Assembly: GCF_020911725.1 (NCBI RefSeq)
Contig: NZ_CP076620.1
Location: forward strand, 2,174,501-2,238,500
Source: Clostridium cadaveris
GTDB taxonomy: Bacteria > Bacillota > Clostridia > Clostridiales > Clostridiaceae
Reading direction: 5' to 3'
DNA length: 64,000 bases
Every line of letters begins with the position of its first letter. Position 1 is the stretch's first letter. Of this stretch, positions 63,585 through 64,000 are shown piece after piece. Below the pieces are notes generated by a model. The model had not been told where the DNA came from, ran no database searches, and saw only the letters and a program-made list of their open reading frames with translations. A program made the position numbers and the translations under genes.

Positions 63585-63641
63585 TATTTGGTGGATCAGT
63601 TTTGCTCGTTAATGTGGGTCAAAGGTACTTGACAATCTACA
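63585..63641 (-). repeat. IS21 right terminal repeat region
   Basis: Read inverted it starts TGTAGATT and contains TTTGACCC and CTGATCCACC with the same spacing as the left end. Confidence 0.7.
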
Positions 63642-63738
63642 CATATTTTCATATGCGCTGCTCCTTATTTCATTATATGACTCGTGAAAATAACAAAATC
63701 GTTATAATCACCGATGAATAATGTTCATCAAAAAAAAT

Positions 63739-63767
63739 TTTAGACCGGATAAAAAATCCGGCCTAAA
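63739..63767 (-). terminator. Terminator of the gene at the right edge
   Basis: Arms TTTAGGCCGGAT and ATCCGGTCTAAA (one G-U pair on the leftward RNA) with a poly-U loop and a U-run, 15 bases after the stop of the edge gene. Confidence 0.75.
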
Positions 63768-63781
63768 GGAAAACTCTTAAC

Positions 63782-64000
63782 TTATAATGGTGGCTGATGA
63801 ATAAGATAGTCTAAACTTTGTTCTTTAAGTTCATCATACACGTTCCCGTAATCAGTAGCCCATTTAAGATGTAACAACATATCATAAGTTTCATTATCCG
63901 CACCTATTTTACCAGGCGAAGTCATATTTAAACTTAGATCTGCTAATTGCAGCATTCGGTCACTTACCCTATATGGAATATGAATTCCGAGACAAGCAGA
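63782..64000 (-). CDS. C-terminal part of an unrecognised protein, partial
   Basis: The window ends inside this gene; only its last 72 codons are seen (YRVSDRMLQLADLSLNMTSP, then ETYDMLLHLKWATDYG, ending HQPPL). No domain is recognised. Helical content looks high and there is no membrane segment. A terminator follows at 63739-63767. Confidence 0.6.
   Translation of the reverse strand, partial: SACLGIHIPYRVSDRMLQLADLSLNMTSPGKIGADNETYDMLLHLKWATDYGNVYDELKEQSLDYLIHQPPL

Larger units (their letters stand above)
60807..63641 (+). mobile_element. IS21-family insertion sequence (2.8 kb)
   Basis: istA and istB are overlapped by multiple terminal repeats. Both ends begin TGT[T/A]GATT and carry two TTGACCC-type repeats (left: CTTGACCC at about 60824 and 60853; right, inverted: TTTGACCC and CTGATCC). 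The end-to-repeat distance is the same on both sides. I see no clear perfect target duplication. A third gene after istB is included. Confidence 0.85.

Noticed and set aside
60801-63650. Target-site duplication of the IS21 element
   Set aside because: TATTTT occurs near both ends but at positions that do not abut the aligned terminal repeats, so it is not counted as a duplication.
1-64000. CRISPR arrays, rRNA or tRNA genes
   Set aside because: No regularly spaced repeats and no tRNA- or rRNA-like segments were noticed when reading the window.

Overview
The window is low-G+C, strongly AT-biased DNA with clostridial gene content: a Stickland-type betaine reductase with an in-frame selenocysteine codon, a complete ethanolamine-utilisation (eut) microcompartment operon under EutVW antitermination, Fur-family zinc control, a Bce-type peptide-resistance module and a sortase-type surface protein. 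It most likely comes from an anaerobic Clostridium or close relative; the species cannot be fixed from the sequence alone.

Layout. (1) 1-6.7 kb: a leftward operon (PHP/DUF3604-like protein, PTS EIICB, RDD membrane protein, cytoplasmic Cys-type sulfatase, TSUP anion exporter) with a divergent GntR/HutC regulator and TAAATGTATT-type palindromes between them. It reads as uptake and desulfation of a sulfated sugar. (2) 6.7-11.9 kb: tetR, then divergent grdI-grdH (UGA = Sec, with a short hairpin just 3') and a BCCT transporter, giving betaine import and reduction. (3) 11.9-13.5 kb: a HAD protein, an unrecognised protein and a Nudix fragment. (4) About 13.6-24.6 kb: a visibly more G+C-rich decayed mobilizable element. 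Its cargo is a LysR regulator, two tandem near-identical SDR dehydrogenases and a split transketolase. Its backbone is a MobA/MobL relaxase with an oriT-like region, a CHC2 primase, a P4/D5-type helicase, a repressor and a tyrosine integrase, almost all carrying nonsense or frameshift lesions.

(5) 25.1-42.6 kb: a GH3 beta-glucosidase remnant and the leftward eut operon in the order eutG-like ADH, eutS, P, V, W, A, B, C, L, BMC(EutK-like), E, M, T, PduL, eut-conserved protein, N, tandem BMC, H, Q. Three ANTAR-type dual-hairpin/terminator elements lie ahead of the ADH, eutS and eutA, matching the ANTAR regulator EutV. (6) 42.6-48.95 kb: a 2001-aa LPXTG-like surface protein combining a DUF4430 (transcobalamin beta-domain-like) module with an alpha/alpha-toroid domain, downstream of a cobalamin riboswitch. 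Next to a B12-dependent ethanolamine pathway, it is a candidate bacterial intrinsic-factor-like corrinoid-capture protein and the most interesting locus here. A three-hairpin repeat occurs on both sides of this 24-kb block (25.1 and 49.05 kb).

(7) 49.3-54.7 kb: a TcmP-like methyltransferase, then a leftward zinc operon zur - small CPIC membrane protein - znuA with an internal ZinT domain - znuC - znuB - lipoprotein. (8) 54.9-60.8 kb: a broken GNAT/YoaP gene, a BceRS/BceAB-type module, a possible structured leader and an MNT nucleotidyltransferase. (9) 60.8-63.64 kb: an IS21-family element with istA, istB and an extra third gene. The window ends inside an unrecognised leftward gene.
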